This document shows positions 27,129 through 35,688 of a stretch of DNA of 64,000 nucleotides, in pieces. Where the stretch lies: assembly GCF_900142825.1 (NCBI RefSeq), contig NZ_FRCH01000001.1, positions 1,116,001 to 1,180,000 of the forward strand, read 5' to 3'. A model generated the notes under the pieces. It ran no database searches. It saw only the letters and a list, made by a program, of their open reading frames with translations, and had not been told where the DNA came from. Numbering within the stretch: the first letter of the stretch is position 1; each line of letters starts with the position of its first letter. The DNA comes from Rhodanobacter sp. OK091 (GTDB lineage: Bacteria; Pseudomonadota; Gammaproteobacteria; Xanthomonadales; Rhodanobacteraceae). The translations under genes and the position numbers were made by a program.

Positions 27129-29609
27129 ATGGCTAAACCCAACTTTAGACCCGACACCCCCATCGCCGAATTCCTGCCGCTGTCCACGCACGTGTCGCCC
27201 ACTGTGCTGAAGACTACCGACGGGGATTTTCTGCTGGTGTGGCGCCTCGGCGGACTGCCATTCGTGGGTCGCGAGGAATGGGAAATCGAGCACCGCCACA
27301 ACACCTTCAACCGCCTGCTGCAAACGCTGCGGGCACCAGACTTTGTCAATGTGGCGTTCTGGGTGCACGACGTGCGCCGTCGCCGTCGTTTGAAAGACCA
27401 CAGCAAGTTCGATCAAAGTTTCAACCAACAGATGTCGGACACCTATTTCGAGGCTTTGTCCGCCCAGAAGTTGATGCAGAACGAGCTTTATCTGACCATG
27501 ATGTACCGGCCCATCGTGAGCGGCAAACGCTTTGCGGAAAAGTCCAGCGACGTCGGCCGACTGGAGTCCCAGCAGCTCGACGCGGTAAGCACCATGCTGG
27601 AGCTGGCCGGCAACGTGGAAGCCGTGCTCAAGGACTACGCCCCGTATCGTCTAGGCATGTACGAAGCCGGCAACGGCGTGGTGTTTTCCGAAGCACTGGA
27701 GCTTTACGGCTACTTGCTCAATCGAATCGACGAGCCGGTACCCGTGCTCAATGCACCCGTCTACAACTACCTGGCGGTAAGCAAACAACGTTTCTCGGCC
27801 AAGACGGGTGATTTCGTGATCACTACGCCCGAAGGCAAAAATCACTTCGGCGCCATGCTCAACATCAAGGAATACACCGACGGTACCTATCCCGGCATCC
27901 TCAATGGCCTGAAGTACCTGGATTTCGAATATGTCATCACCCACTCCTTCAGCCCCATGGGTCGCCAGGACGCACTGAAGGCATTGGACCGTACCAAGGG
28001 CATGATGGTCTCCTCCGGCGACAAGGCCTTCAGTCAGATCGCCGAGCTCGATCACGCGATGGACCAGCTCGCCTCCGGCAACTTCGTGCTGGGTGAATAC
28101 CACTTCTCCATGGCCATTTACGCACCCAGCCAGGAGGCGCTCTCCCAACAAATCGCGACCACCCGGGCGGAGCTTTCCAACGCCGGCTTTGTCTCGGTCA
28201 AGGAAGACCTGGCTGTCACGGCCGCCTTCTACGCCCAGTTTCCGGGTAACTGGAAATACCGCACCCGGTTGGCCAACGTTAGTTCGCTCAACTTCCTGGG
28301 CCTGTCACCGCTGCACAACTTTGCCACCGGCAAAAAAGAGAACAATCCCTGGGGCGATTGCGTCACCACGTTGCAGACCACCAACGGTCAGGCTTATCAC
28401 TTCAACTTCCACGCCACCCACCCGGCGGAGAATTCCCTCGGCGAGAAGGCCATCGCCAACACGATGGTCATCGGCAAGTCCGGTACCGGCAAAACCGCGC
28501 TGATCAACTTCCTGCTCAGTCAGGTGCAAAAGCTGAAGCCCTCGCCCACCATTTTCTTCTTCGACAAGGACCGCGGCGCGGAAATTTTTGTGCGTGCCTG
28601 TGGCGGCAACTACCTTGCGCTGGAAAACGGGAAACCCACCGGCTTCAACCCGTTCCAGTGCGAGCGCACCGAGGCCAACGTGCAATTTTTGGCCGAGCTG
28701 GTGAAAGTGCTGGTGGGCAAAAGCGTCTACAGCTCGCGCGAGGAAGAAGACATCTTTCGCGCGGTCGAGAACATGCTCGACACACCCATGCATCTACGCA
28801 CCATGACCAACTTCCAGAAGAGCCTGCCCAATATGGGTGACGATGGGCTTTTCATCCGCATGCGCAAGTGGACCGCCAGCAATTCGCTCGGCTGGGTTTT
28901 TGACAACCCTGCCGACACCATCGATCTGGAAAAAGCCAATATCATCGGCTTCGACTACACCGATCTGATCGACAACCCCGAAGTACGTGTACCGGTCATC
29001 AACTATCTGCTGCATAAACTGGAGGCGCTGATTGACGGCCGCCCGCTCATCTACGTGATGGACGAGTTCTGGAAGATCCTCGACGGCAAAGGCGGGCTCA
29101 AGGAGTTCGCCAAGAACAAGCAGAAAACGATCCGCAAGCAGAACGGTCTCGGCATCTTCGCCACCCAAAGCCCGGAGGACGCCCTGGCCAGCGACATCGC
29201 CGCCGCCCTCATCGAGCAAACGGCCACGATGATCCTGCTACCCAACCCCAACGCCAGTCGCGAGGACTACGTCGGAGGGCTGAAGCTGACAGACGCCGAA
29301 TACAAAGTCGTTGTAAGTTTGGACGAACGCTCGCGCTGCTTCCTCGTCAAGCAAGGCCACGCCAGCGCGGTATGCCAATTGAACTTGCGCGGCATGGACG
29401 ATGCTTTGGCAGTCATTTCAGCCTCCACCGACAACATCGAAATCATGCACGACGTATTGTCGCAGCGAGCTGCGGTCGAAGGCGTACCCGTCGATGCCCT
29501 TAGTCCCGAGCAGTGGCTCAACGATTTCTATGAAAATCGAAAAGGCAGCGGTAAATCCAGGCCCAAACCACCGTCCACCTCCAGTGCTGCCCGCACGGCG
29601 GCCGGCTAG
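27129..29609 (+). CDS. virB4: VirB4, T4SS ATPase
   Basis: VirB4 is the large inner-membrane-associated ATPase that powers assembly and substrate transfer. The 826-residue product has a CagE/TrbE-type N-terminal domain and a C-terminal RecA-like domain. Walker A is GKSGTGKTALIN near residue 450 and Walker B is LIYVMDEFWK near residue 640; FATQSPEDALAS follows. The length is normal. It is separated from virB3 by a stem-loop and from virB5 by 39 bases. Confidence 0.97.
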   Translation: MAKPNFRPDTPIAEFLPLSTHVSPTVLKTTDGDFLLVWRLGGLPFVGREEWEIEHRHNTFNRLLQTLRAPDFVNVAFWVHDVRRRRRLKDHSKFDQSFNQQMSDTYFEALSAQKLMQNELYLTMMYRPIVSGKRFAEKSSDVGRLESQQLDAVSTMLELAGNVEAVLKDYAPYRLGMYEAGNGVVFSEALELYGYLLNRIDEPVPVLNAPVYNYLAVSKQRFSAKTGDFVITTPEGKNHFGAMLNIKEYTDGTYPGILNGLKYLDFEYVITHSFSPMGRQDALKALDRTKGMMVSSGDKAFSQIAELDHAMDQLASGNFVLGEYHFSMAIYAPSQEALSQQIATTRAELSNAGFVSVKEDLAVTAAFYAQFPGNWKYRTRLANVSSLNFLGLSPLHNFATGKKENNPWGDCVTTLQTTNGQAYHFNFHATHPAENSLGEKAIANTMVIGKSGTGKTALINFLLSQVQKLKPSPTIFFFDKDRGAEIFVRACGGNYLALENGKPTGFNPFQCERTEANVQFLAELVKVLVGKSVYSSREEEDIFRAVENMLDTPMHLRTMTNFQKSLPNMGDDGLFIRMRKWTASNSLGWVFDNPADTIDLEKANIIGFDYTDLIDNPEVRVPVINYLLHKLEALIDGRPLIYVMDEFWKILDGKGGLKEFAKNKQKTIRKQNGLGIFATQSPEDALASDIAAALIEQTATMILLPNPNASREDYVGGLKLTDAEYKVVVSLDERSRCFLVKQGHASAVCQLNLRGMDDALAVISASTDNIEIMHDVLSQRAAVEGVPVDALSPEQWLNDFYENRKGSGKSRPKPPSTSSAARTAAG

Positions 29610-29648
29610 TCCGTGTGTGATCGACCACAATTACAAAAGGAGTGCGTC

Positions 29649-30434
29649 ATGCCTCATTTGCCCACCCGTCCGATGAAATTGCAATTGCGCCAAGTCGCTC
29701 TGGCCGTCTCCTTGCTCGGCATCTTTGCCGGCACCGCCCACGCCCAGGTCTTGGTCACCGATAATGCCGCCATCTCGACCAATCAGGAGGGTTTCAAGTC
29801 GCAGTTGGCCCAAACCGTAGAGCAGTACACCAAGCAGGGCATGCAGTACGCGAAGCAGCTTCAGCAGTACGAAACACAACTGCAGCAATACGAGCAGATG
29901 GTCATGAAGGTACAGGGCCTCGGCACAAACATATCAATCACCCCAAACAATCTGCAGCAGATTAACGACCCTTCAGCCCTTATCGCTCAGAACTGTCCAG
30001 GTTCATCCGGCGGCTCAGTGGTCGGGAGTGTGGTGACGTCCATTGCATCCGCTTTCAGTCCCGGGGACTCCATCACCAAGAGCCAGCAGACGATCTGCGC
30101 CAAGATCGTCACGCTTCAAGTCGACAAGTACAACAAGACGGTCATCATTCTCAACGACCTCAACACGTACGGCGGCACGTTGCAGCAGCTCAACGATCTG
30201 GCCAATCAGGTGACCAATGTTGGCAACGCCAGCAATACCACTTCGCAAGCTGAGACAGTCAGCGCAACCATGGCCCGAAGCATGTCCGACTGGCAAACCT
30301 CGATAGCAGGGGATGATGCCCTCATCAGCTCGCTCAACCAGCAGCAACAAATTCTCGCCAAGGTCGCGTTGAACGGCAGCCCCTTGGGAAATGTGGTGCA
30401 AGGTGCGGCATTCGCGCTGGCATTCGGCAAATGA
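29649..30434 (+). CDS. virB5: VirB5, minor pilus subunit
   Basis: VirB5 caps the T4SS pilus. The 261-residue product has a signal peptide (AVSLLGIFAGTAHAQV) and a long helical region rich in Gln and Tyr (about residues 50-90, KQLQQYETQLQQYEQ) typical of VirB5/TrbJ proteins. A central Gly/Ser loop and a helical C terminus follow. The ATG at 29649 has AAGGAG eight bases upstream; the frame is open slightly further upstream without support. It follows virB4, as in Xanthomonas systems. Confidence 0.88.
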   Translation: MPHLPTRPMKLQLRQVALAVSLLGIFAGTAHAQVLVTDNAAISTNQEGFKSQLAQTVEQYTKQGMQYAKQLQQYETQLQQYEQMVMKVQGLGTNISITPNNLQQINDPSALIAQNCPGSSGGSVVGSVVTSIASAFSPGDSITKSQQTICAKIVTLQVDKYNKTVIILNDLNTYGGTLQQLNDLANQVTNVGNASNTTSQAETVSATMARSMSDWQTSIAGDDALISSLNQQQQILAKVALNGSPLGNVVQGAAFALAFGK

Positions 30435-30442
30435 CGCAAACA

Positions 30443-30462
30443 CAGGCCTGCAATCGGGCCTG
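30443..30462 (+). other. Small hairpin between virB5 and virB6
   Basis: The stem CAGGCC (30443-30448) / GGCCTG (30457-30462) with an 8-base loop lies nine bases after the virB5 stop. There is no T-run. It resembles the virB3-virB4 stem-loop in placement and may mark another processing point. Confidence 0.5.
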
Positions 30463-30500
30463 ATGCAGCGTTTCACCACTCGGCTGGGATCACGAGCACC

Positions 30501-31583
30501 ATGGTTTACTTCGTCCTTATCTACAATTGGCTTCACAGCAGGATCGACAGCTTCGGGGCCAACCTGATGGGCGCTGTGACCAGTTGGATGACAGCTCTCG
30601 CGCTGCTTCTGGTCACCATATGGATCATGATCCAGGGCTACCGCCTGATCACCGGCCAGTCGCGCGAATCCATGATGGGCCTGGTGACCAACATGGTGCG
30701 GGTGGTGGTGATCGTCGCCGTCGCCACCACCGTCGGAGCCGTCGGCCACAACCTGCATACCCTTGTCACCACCGAGCTGACTACCGACATCAATCAATTG
30801 TTCACCGGTGACGACACCACGCTGGCGCAGACCATCGATAAAAATCTCGCCGAAACCCAACTCGCCATGTCGGCCATCGATACCGTACAGGTTCCCCCAG
30901 GCGACACGGAAGGCGCCGCCAGCAAGGCGCGCGCGCAGACCTTCGCCACCTTTGGCACCGCCAGCCCCGCCATGGCCGCGGCTGCCATGCTGCTGCTGTA
31001 CGAGATCACGCTAGCCCTGGTGATAGGGCTGGCGCCGTTATTCATCATGTGCCTGATCTTCGAGCAGACCAAAGGCTTGTTCCAGAAGTGGCTTCTCTAC
31101 GGTGTCGGCACGCTGTTTTCGATGGGCGTGCTGGCCTTTATCAGTTCACTGGTACTGGAGCTCACCTACAAGGTTGCCGAAGCACTGTGGGCAAGCTCAA
31201 TCATCAATAGCGTCACCGGCCTAGGTGCCGAGGGCTTCACCAGTCAATCGATGCAGCAAGGCGGCGTCGGCCTGCTGATGACCGTGCTGATCATCTCCTC
31301 GCCTCCGCTGGCGGCGATGTTCTTTCAGGGGACGGTGGGCAATTTCATGCACTTCTCAGCCTTTGGCGGCGGCATGGCCAGCCGACCAGGGCCGCAAGGG
31401 CAGCCACCTGGGTCGTATGGCGGATATGGCGGTGGTGGGTTCCCGACACCACATATTGATTCTCGGCAGACCAGCGCAGCACAACAAAGCGCTCCTTCCA
31501 GCAGCCTTAATTTTGGCCAAATGGCAGGTAGGGCAGCTACTGTTCAGGCCGATGTCACAAAGACCACTAGTCACCGATCGTAA
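30501..31583 (+). CDS. virB6: VirB6, polytopic inner-membrane T4SS channel component
   Basis: VirB6 is a multi-span inner-membrane protein at the base of the secretion channel. The 360-residue product has hydrophobic segments at about 27-49, 62-84, 153-176, 183-205 and 245-275, with TrbL/VirB6 character (VTIWIMIQGYRLITGQS, ALVIGLAPLFIMCLIFEQTKGLFQKWL). A Gly/Pro/Ser-rich cytoplasmic tail of about 70 residues follows. It is the last structural vir gene before the exported-protein cassette. Confidence 0.92.
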   Translation: MVYFVLIYNWLHSRIDSFGANLMGAVTSWMTALALLLVTIWIMIQGYRLITGQSRESMMGLVTNMVRVVVIVAVATTVGAVGHNLHTLVTTELTTDINQLFTGDDTTLAQTIDKNLAETQLAMSAIDTVQVPPGDTEGAASKARAQTFATFGTASPAMAAAAMLLLYEITLALVIGLAPLFIMCLIFEQTKGLFQKWLLYGVGTLFSMGVLAFISSLVLELTYKVAEALWASSIINSVTGLGAEGFTSQSMQQGGVGLLMTVLIISSPPLAAMFFQGTVGNFMHFSAFGGGMASRPGPQGQPPGSYGGYGGGGFPTPHIDSRQTSAAQQSAPSSSLNFGQMAGRAATVQADVTKTTSHRS

Positions 31584-31593
31584 GAGGCTAGCA

Positions 31594-32106
31594 ATGAATC
31601 CTACATGCCTACTTAGGCTGATGTTTGCTCTTTTGCTATTAGTGACAGGCTGGGTGCATGCCGAAGGTGGCTGCCCACCTGGACTAATTCCCGCAAACGG
31701 CACGAATGTCAATTCATGCGTTCCCATACCTCCGGGGTACTACAACAATCAACAGGGAGTTCAGCAACTACAACCGCTTCCGCCCGTCTGGGCCAATCGA
31801 TACGGTGCGATTGCAACCGATATTCCAAATAGAAGCGGAGGGATTTCGATTAACCAGCCGGATAGAAGCAGAGCAGAACAAGTGGCAGTCGCCAATTGCC
31901 AATCAAATGGCGGATCGAATTGCAACATAGAGATTTCTTATGGAAATGAATGTGTTGCTTTGGTAGGTGGAAAAACCGGTCACAACGCAAAGGCCGGCCC
32001 TACGATAGAGGCTGCTACTCAAGCTGCTATGAAAGTCTGCGATGCGGCCGATACTCATTGCCAAGTCACGTATGCCGCCTGCAGCCCAGCCATACGAATT
32101 CAGTAG
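31594..32106 (+). CDS. Exported DUF4189-type protein, function unknown
   Basis: The 170-residue product has a signal peptide (LMFALLLLVTGWVHA, cleavage near HAEGG). A Pro/Asn-rich linker with Cys pairs follows (GGCPPGLIP, NVNSCVPIPPGYY), then a C-terminal domain that fits DUF4189: AVANCQSNGG, CNIEISYGNECVALV, ATQAAMKVCDAADTHCQVTYAACS. Six or more cysteines suggest disulfides in the periplasm. The ATG at 31594 has AAGAGG upstream. Base composition is clearly more AT-rich than its neighbours, hinting at separate acquisition. Its position after virB6 suggests an immunity protein, an effector lacking the C-terminal signal, or an accessory factor; sequence does not decide. Confidence 0.7.
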   Translation: MNPTCLLRLMFALLLLVTGWVHAEGGCPPGLIPANGTNVNSCVPIPPGYYNNQQGVQQLQPLPPVWANRYGAIATDIPNRSGGISINQPDRSRAEQVAVANCQSNGGSNCNIEISYGNECVALVGGKTGHNAKAGPTIEAATQAAMKVCDAADTHCQVTYAACSPAIRIQ

Positions 32107-32159
32107 CCCAAAGGACCACTGCTATCACGAACTCGCGTAACCAAACACGGAGGTATGCC

Positions 32160-32483
32160 ATGAAACTTCGCGCCCTGTTCACCACCGTCGCTCTCGGCGC
32201 GGCATGTTTGACCATCGCTCCCATTCACGCCCAGGGCGTGGACCCCTGCACCGTCTACATGTGCATGGCCGGAATTTCCGGTGCCGGCACCAGCGGTGGT
32301 CCGGCTTGCATCCCATCACTGACTTACTGGCATACCGCCTTGGCCGTCTACAGTCCCTATTTCAACCCGCCTGCCAGCGCCGCACGGCGCAAGGCATACC
32401 TGATGACCTGCCCTGGTGCTACCACCGCGACCAACGCCGGGGTGCTGAGCGCCATCATCGCCCAATGGGGTTCGGTGCCATAG
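32160..32483 (+). CDS. TrbM-like small exported protein
   Basis: The 107-residue product has a signal peptide (cleavage near PIHAQG). Its mature part has the pattern DPCTVYMCMAGISGAG, GGPACIPS and a terminal YLMTCPGAT with AIIAQWG. This spacing of cysteines matches the TrbM/KikA family first described in IncP conjugation plasmids, whose molecular role is poorly defined. A strong GGAGG ribosome site precedes the ATG. In this context it is probably an accessory periplasmic T4SS protein. The family assignment is from memory of the motif and should be treated as probable. Confidence 0.65.
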   Translation: MKLRALFTTVALGAACLTIAPIHAQGVDPCTVYMCMAGISGAGTSGGPACIPSLTYWHTALAVYSPYFNPPASAARRKAYLMTCPGATTATNAGVLSAIIAQWGSVP

Positions 32484-32554
32484 GGCATCGCGTCTACTTC
32501 ACCACCGGCAGCCTGCCCCGGCGAATTCAATGACCAAACAGATCACGAACTGCC

Positions 32555-33166
32555 ATGTCAAAACGCCTGACCTCCTCGCTGATTCTATTTCTGACCCTGA
32601 TCACCTCTGCCTGTGGCTCCCCCATGAAAACTCCCGACATCAAGCAAAATCCGCATCCGAAGATGCGCTACGAAATCACCATGACCATCCAGGGTGCGCC
32701 GGGACCGTTCGACTCGATCAGCGGGTTTGTGCAGTACAAGGTTTCGAACGATCGCTGCGTGCCATTGACTCCCGTCAGCGGCGCGACGTTACCGCCAGAG
32801 AAAAGTGTTCCGCTTGAGTTGTCTCATGTCAGCGACAACGTCTACAAGGGCACACTCTATGTCGATCTTCTTCAGGACGAGGACTATTACGGCCTTGGCG
32901 TCTGCCACTGGGCGGTTGTGGCAGCCACGGCCTCACTAAAGGTCAAGAAGGCTGATTTCAGCCCCGATCTGTTTGCGGAGAGCGTTCTGAAGCAGGCATC
33001 CGAAACACGCTATTTCAGCAAGAAGCAATTTGAGGCCGTTGGCCGCGGCGAGTTGGCGCCGCCGGTAGTAAGCGGCGTATTGCCTGCCGAATACAGGAAT
33101 CTCAAACCTGAGTGGCAACAGGACATGTTCTCGGTGACTCTGTCAGCCAAGGAAGATTTCCAATGA
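32555..33166 (+). CDS. Lipoprotein, probable immunity protein for the lipase effector
   Basis: The 203-residue product carries a lipoprotein signal (LTLITSAC, lipid-modified Cys at about residue 20), so it should sit in the periplasm on a membrane. The mature part includes PGPFDSISGFVQYKV and DEDYYGLGVCHWAVV, a pattern I associate with lipoproteins encoded beside XVIPCD lipases. Its stop overlaps the effector ATG (ATGA), so the two are translated together, immunity first. This fits the known arrangement of X-T4SS effector/immunity pairs. The function is inferred from position and export signal, not from a characterised homologue. Confidence 0.72.
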   Translation: MSKRLTSSLILFLTLITSACGSPMKTPDIKQNPHPKMRYEITMTIQGAPGPFDSISGFVQYKVSNDRCVPLTPVSGATLPPEKSVPLELSHVSDNVYKGTLYVDLLQDEDYYGLGVCHWAVVAATASLKVKKADFSPDLFAESVLKQASETRYFSKKQFEAVGRGELAPPVVSGVLPAEYRNLKPEWQQDMFSVTLSAKEDFQ

Positions 33167-34875
33167 CGACAGCAACTGATACGTACGCCTTGCTGGCTCA
33201 GGATTCGTACAAAGATCATCAGCTCAGTCAAATAGTCTCGATCGCAGGCATCGACTACAAGATTCTCGACCAGACCAGCGATCCGGTCACTGGATACCAG
33301 GGCGTTGCCTATCAGCGCGTGGGAACCGATGACATCGTCATCGCTCATCGTGGCACCGAGCAGATTGTCCGCGATGGCGTCCTTACGGATGGCGGCATGG
33401 TCTTGACCGGAATGAATCTTCAAACGCCCGATGCCATGGCATTTACGCGACGTGTGCTCGACGAAGCCAAAGCAGATGCAGAAGCGAATCACCGGCCTCT
33501 CAATGTCACCGTCACCGGTCATTCCCTCGGGGGCACATTGGCCGAAATCACTGCATCGCGGTTCGGCTTGCACGGTGAAACGTTCAACGCATATGGCGCG
33601 GCTGGCTTGCTTCAGGATATTCCCAAAGGCGGCAACCAGGTCATTGACCATGTCCGCGCCACCGATGTGGTCAGCGCCGGCAGCATTCATTTCGGTGAAG
33701 TCCACGTCTATGCCGCGCAGCAGGATATCGACCGGTTGAGCAGCGCCGGCTATCGCGACGACGGGAGCATCCTGAAGCTGCGCGATCCACTCAAGGCGAT
33801 TGACCTCGGCGCTCATGGTATCGACAACTTTGTGCCAGGCAGTAAGATCCTTGGCCAGTCCATCATCAGTCCGGAAAGCGAAGCGCGTTATCGCGCGCAT
33901 CACGGCATGATCGATCGCTACCGCAGCGATGTCATGGATTTGCGCACCGGTTTGTCGGCGAATTGGGAGATACCCAAGGCAGCGGCAGAGAGTGGCATGG
34001 CGCTTGGACATGCCGCCGCCCGTGAAGTCTCGCTAGGCGTGCACGCTGTCGAGCGCGCAGCGCAGCATGCCGCTCGAGTGGTCGAGAATACGACCCAGAG
34101 CGTTGCGCGCACCGTCCGTGACGACCTTCTGCAGGGTGCACACGCTACGGAGCGTGCTGTATCGCAGGGTGCCCATGCCATCGAACATGGCGCGCAATAT
34201 CTCGCCGACAAAGCGGCGCAAGGTGCGCGCGCGGCCGAGCACGGCGTCCAGCAGGCAGCCCAGACCGTCGAGCACGCGGCGATGAATGTCGCCCACACGG
34301 TCGGCGAAAACGTTTCGCATGGCATGCACGCCGCGGAGCGCGCTGTTTCGCAAGGCATCCATGCCGCGGAACATGCCGCACAATCCCTCGCCAGCGACGC
34401 GTCGCAGGCATTCGATGCGCTGCGTCATCCCGGCTCCTTGTTCGATAGCAAGCCGGCACCATTATCGGCTCCGGTGCGACTGGATCACGCGACGCATCCG
34501 GATCATCCGCTCTATCAGCAGACACGCGATGCCGTGCATCGGCTGGATGCCGAACACCATCGAACGCCCGATCAGCACAGCGACAACCTCGCTGCCTCCC
34601 TGGTGGTGGCCGCGCGGCGTGATGGCATGCAGGCAGTCAACCACGTCGTGCTCAGCAATGACGCGGCACGGACCTTTGCCGTGCAGGGCGAGCTGAACTC
34701 GTCGTTCAAGCAGATCACCCACGTGGAAACGGCACAAGCCAGCAACACGTCCATCGAACAAAGCAGTGCAGCGTGGCACTCCATGCAACAGAAGCAGTCG
34801 GATCCGGCTCACGCACTACAGATGACGCAGGAGCAGCGAACTCAACAACCATCCCAACCTGCGATGGGCTCGTAG
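33163..34875 (+). CDS. X-T4SS effector: class 3 lipase with XVIPCD tail
   Basis: This is a predicted antibacterial phospholipase. Residues 1-240 form an alpha/beta-hydrolase of the class 3 lipase type: IVIAHRGTEQ, nucleophile elbow GHSLGG (Ser121), and probable Asp168 (ATDVVSAG) and His218 (GAHGID). Residues about 290-425 are a long amphipathic region with repeated AHAxERAxxQG-like units. Residues 440-570 contain the C-terminal domain shared with the lysozyme effector (HPDHPLYQ, DQHSDNLAASLVVAARRDGM, RTFAVQG), which matches the XVIPCD signal bound by VirD4, followed by a Gln-rich tail. It lacks a signal peptide, as expected for T4SS substrates. The ATG at 33163 has AAGGAAG upstream and overlaps the immunity stop. 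Confidence 0.88.
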   Translation: MTTATDTYALLAQDSYKDHQLSQIVSIAGIDYKILDQTSDPVTGYQGVAYQRVGTDDIVIAHRGTEQIVRDGVLTDGGMVLTGMNLQTPDAMAFTRRVLDEAKADAEANHRPLNVTVTGHSLGGTLAEITASRFGLHGETFNAYGAAGLLQDIPKGGNQVIDHVRATDVVSAGSIHFGEVHVYAAQQDIDRLSSAGYRDDGSILKLRDPLKAIDLGAHGIDNFVPGSKILGQSIISPESEARYRAHHGMIDRYRSDVMDLRTGLSANWEIPKAAAESGMALGHAAAREVSLGVHAVERAAQHAARVVENTTQSVARTVRDDLLQGAHATERAVSQGAHAIEHGAQYLADKAAQGARAAEHGVQQAAQTVEHAAMNVAHTVGENVSHGMHAAERAVSQGIHAAEHAAQSLASDASQAFDALRHPGSLFDSKPAPLSAPVRLDHATHPDHPLYQQTRDAVHRLDAEHHRTPDQHSDNLAASLVVAARRDGMQAVNHVVLSNDAARTFAVQGELNSSFKQITHVETAQASNTSIEQSSAAWHSMQQKQSDPAHALQMTQEQRTQQPSQPAMGS

Positions 34876-35101
34876 CTGACCGCGCTGTGGAGTTTTTTCG
34901 TGAACCGAACGGTCGAGTGCGGACTCGCTGCACCCATCAACGAGGCGCATGCACTCCTGTCATTCGAAAAAAACGCAGTACGAGAAGCGGTCGACGAATG
35001 GCGAGTGGTGCGTATGAGACCTTAGGTCAAAGATGCCCGTTCTGTCGCCGACATTCCATTCGAACGCCTGACCATAGAAGCCGAACCCGGAAAGCAACCC
35101 C

Positions 35102-35647
35102 ATGAAGCCAAACTGCACAAGCGCTCTATTCGCCACTCTTCTTGGCATGTGCTCGCTGCCATCGTTTGCAGCGGACTCAGCCAATACCTTGTGTGCTTCG
35201 ACGGACAAGGTGGTTTTCTCCTGCCCGCTCGGTAACGGCAAAAAGGTCGTGTCCATGTGCGCGTCCGGCGACGCAAGCCAGGGGCACGGACGTTTCTACT
35301 ACGCCTATGGACGACCCTCCGCACCGGAGCTTGTCTACCCCGCCAAGGATCAATCGTCGGACGGCGTGTTCATGAGATCTCACCTGGTCTACGGAGGAGC
35401 CTCGGGAGGAACTGCTTATTCGTTCGTCAAAGATGGATACAAATATATTGTCTACTCGATTGCCGGAACCGGTTTCCACGATGGCGGAGTCATCGTGCAG
35501 CGCTCGGGCGAGGCCGGGGCCGCGAAGAAGATGCAGTGCCAGTCGTCCAAGATCGTCGAATCCCAGGACGATGGCGTCATCGACGCAACTCTCAAATGGA
35601 AAAGCGATTCTCCGCTCGCAACACACGGCCTGCCGGGCGTGCGCTGA
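35102..35647 (+). CDS. Periplasmic protein, probable immunity protein for the lysozyme-like effector
   Basis: The 181-residue product has a signal peptide with cleavage near SFAAD. Its mature part has CASTDKVVFSCPLGNGKKVVSMCAS, YYAYGRP, YVIVYSIAG-like beta-rich segments and two further cysteines. This resembles a recurrent family of small exported proteins of unknown structure. It directly precedes the lysozyme-like effector, 41 bases upstream, mirroring the lipase pair. I infer that it protects the periplasm from that effector. It is not recognisably the beta-propeller immunity protein known from Xanthomonas citri, so it would be a different immunity type. Confidence 0.65.
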   Translation: MKPNCTSALFATLLGMCSLPSFAADSANTLCASTDKVVFSCPLGNGKKVVSMCASGDASQGHGRFYYAYGRPSAPELVYPAKDQSSDGVFMRSHLVYGGASGGTAYSFVKDGYKYIVYSIAGTGFHDGGVIVQRSGEAGAAKKMQCQSSKIVESQDDGVIDATLKWKSDSPLATHGLPGVR

Positions 35648-35688
35648 TCGACCCATCTGTCACAGACTTTGACTGAGGAAACCAGATC

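Noticed and set aside
34876-35101. Small open frames between the lipase effector and the next gene
   Set aside because: They lack ribosome sites and signal sequences and look like chance extensions; the region probably only contains the upstream sequence of the 35102 gene.
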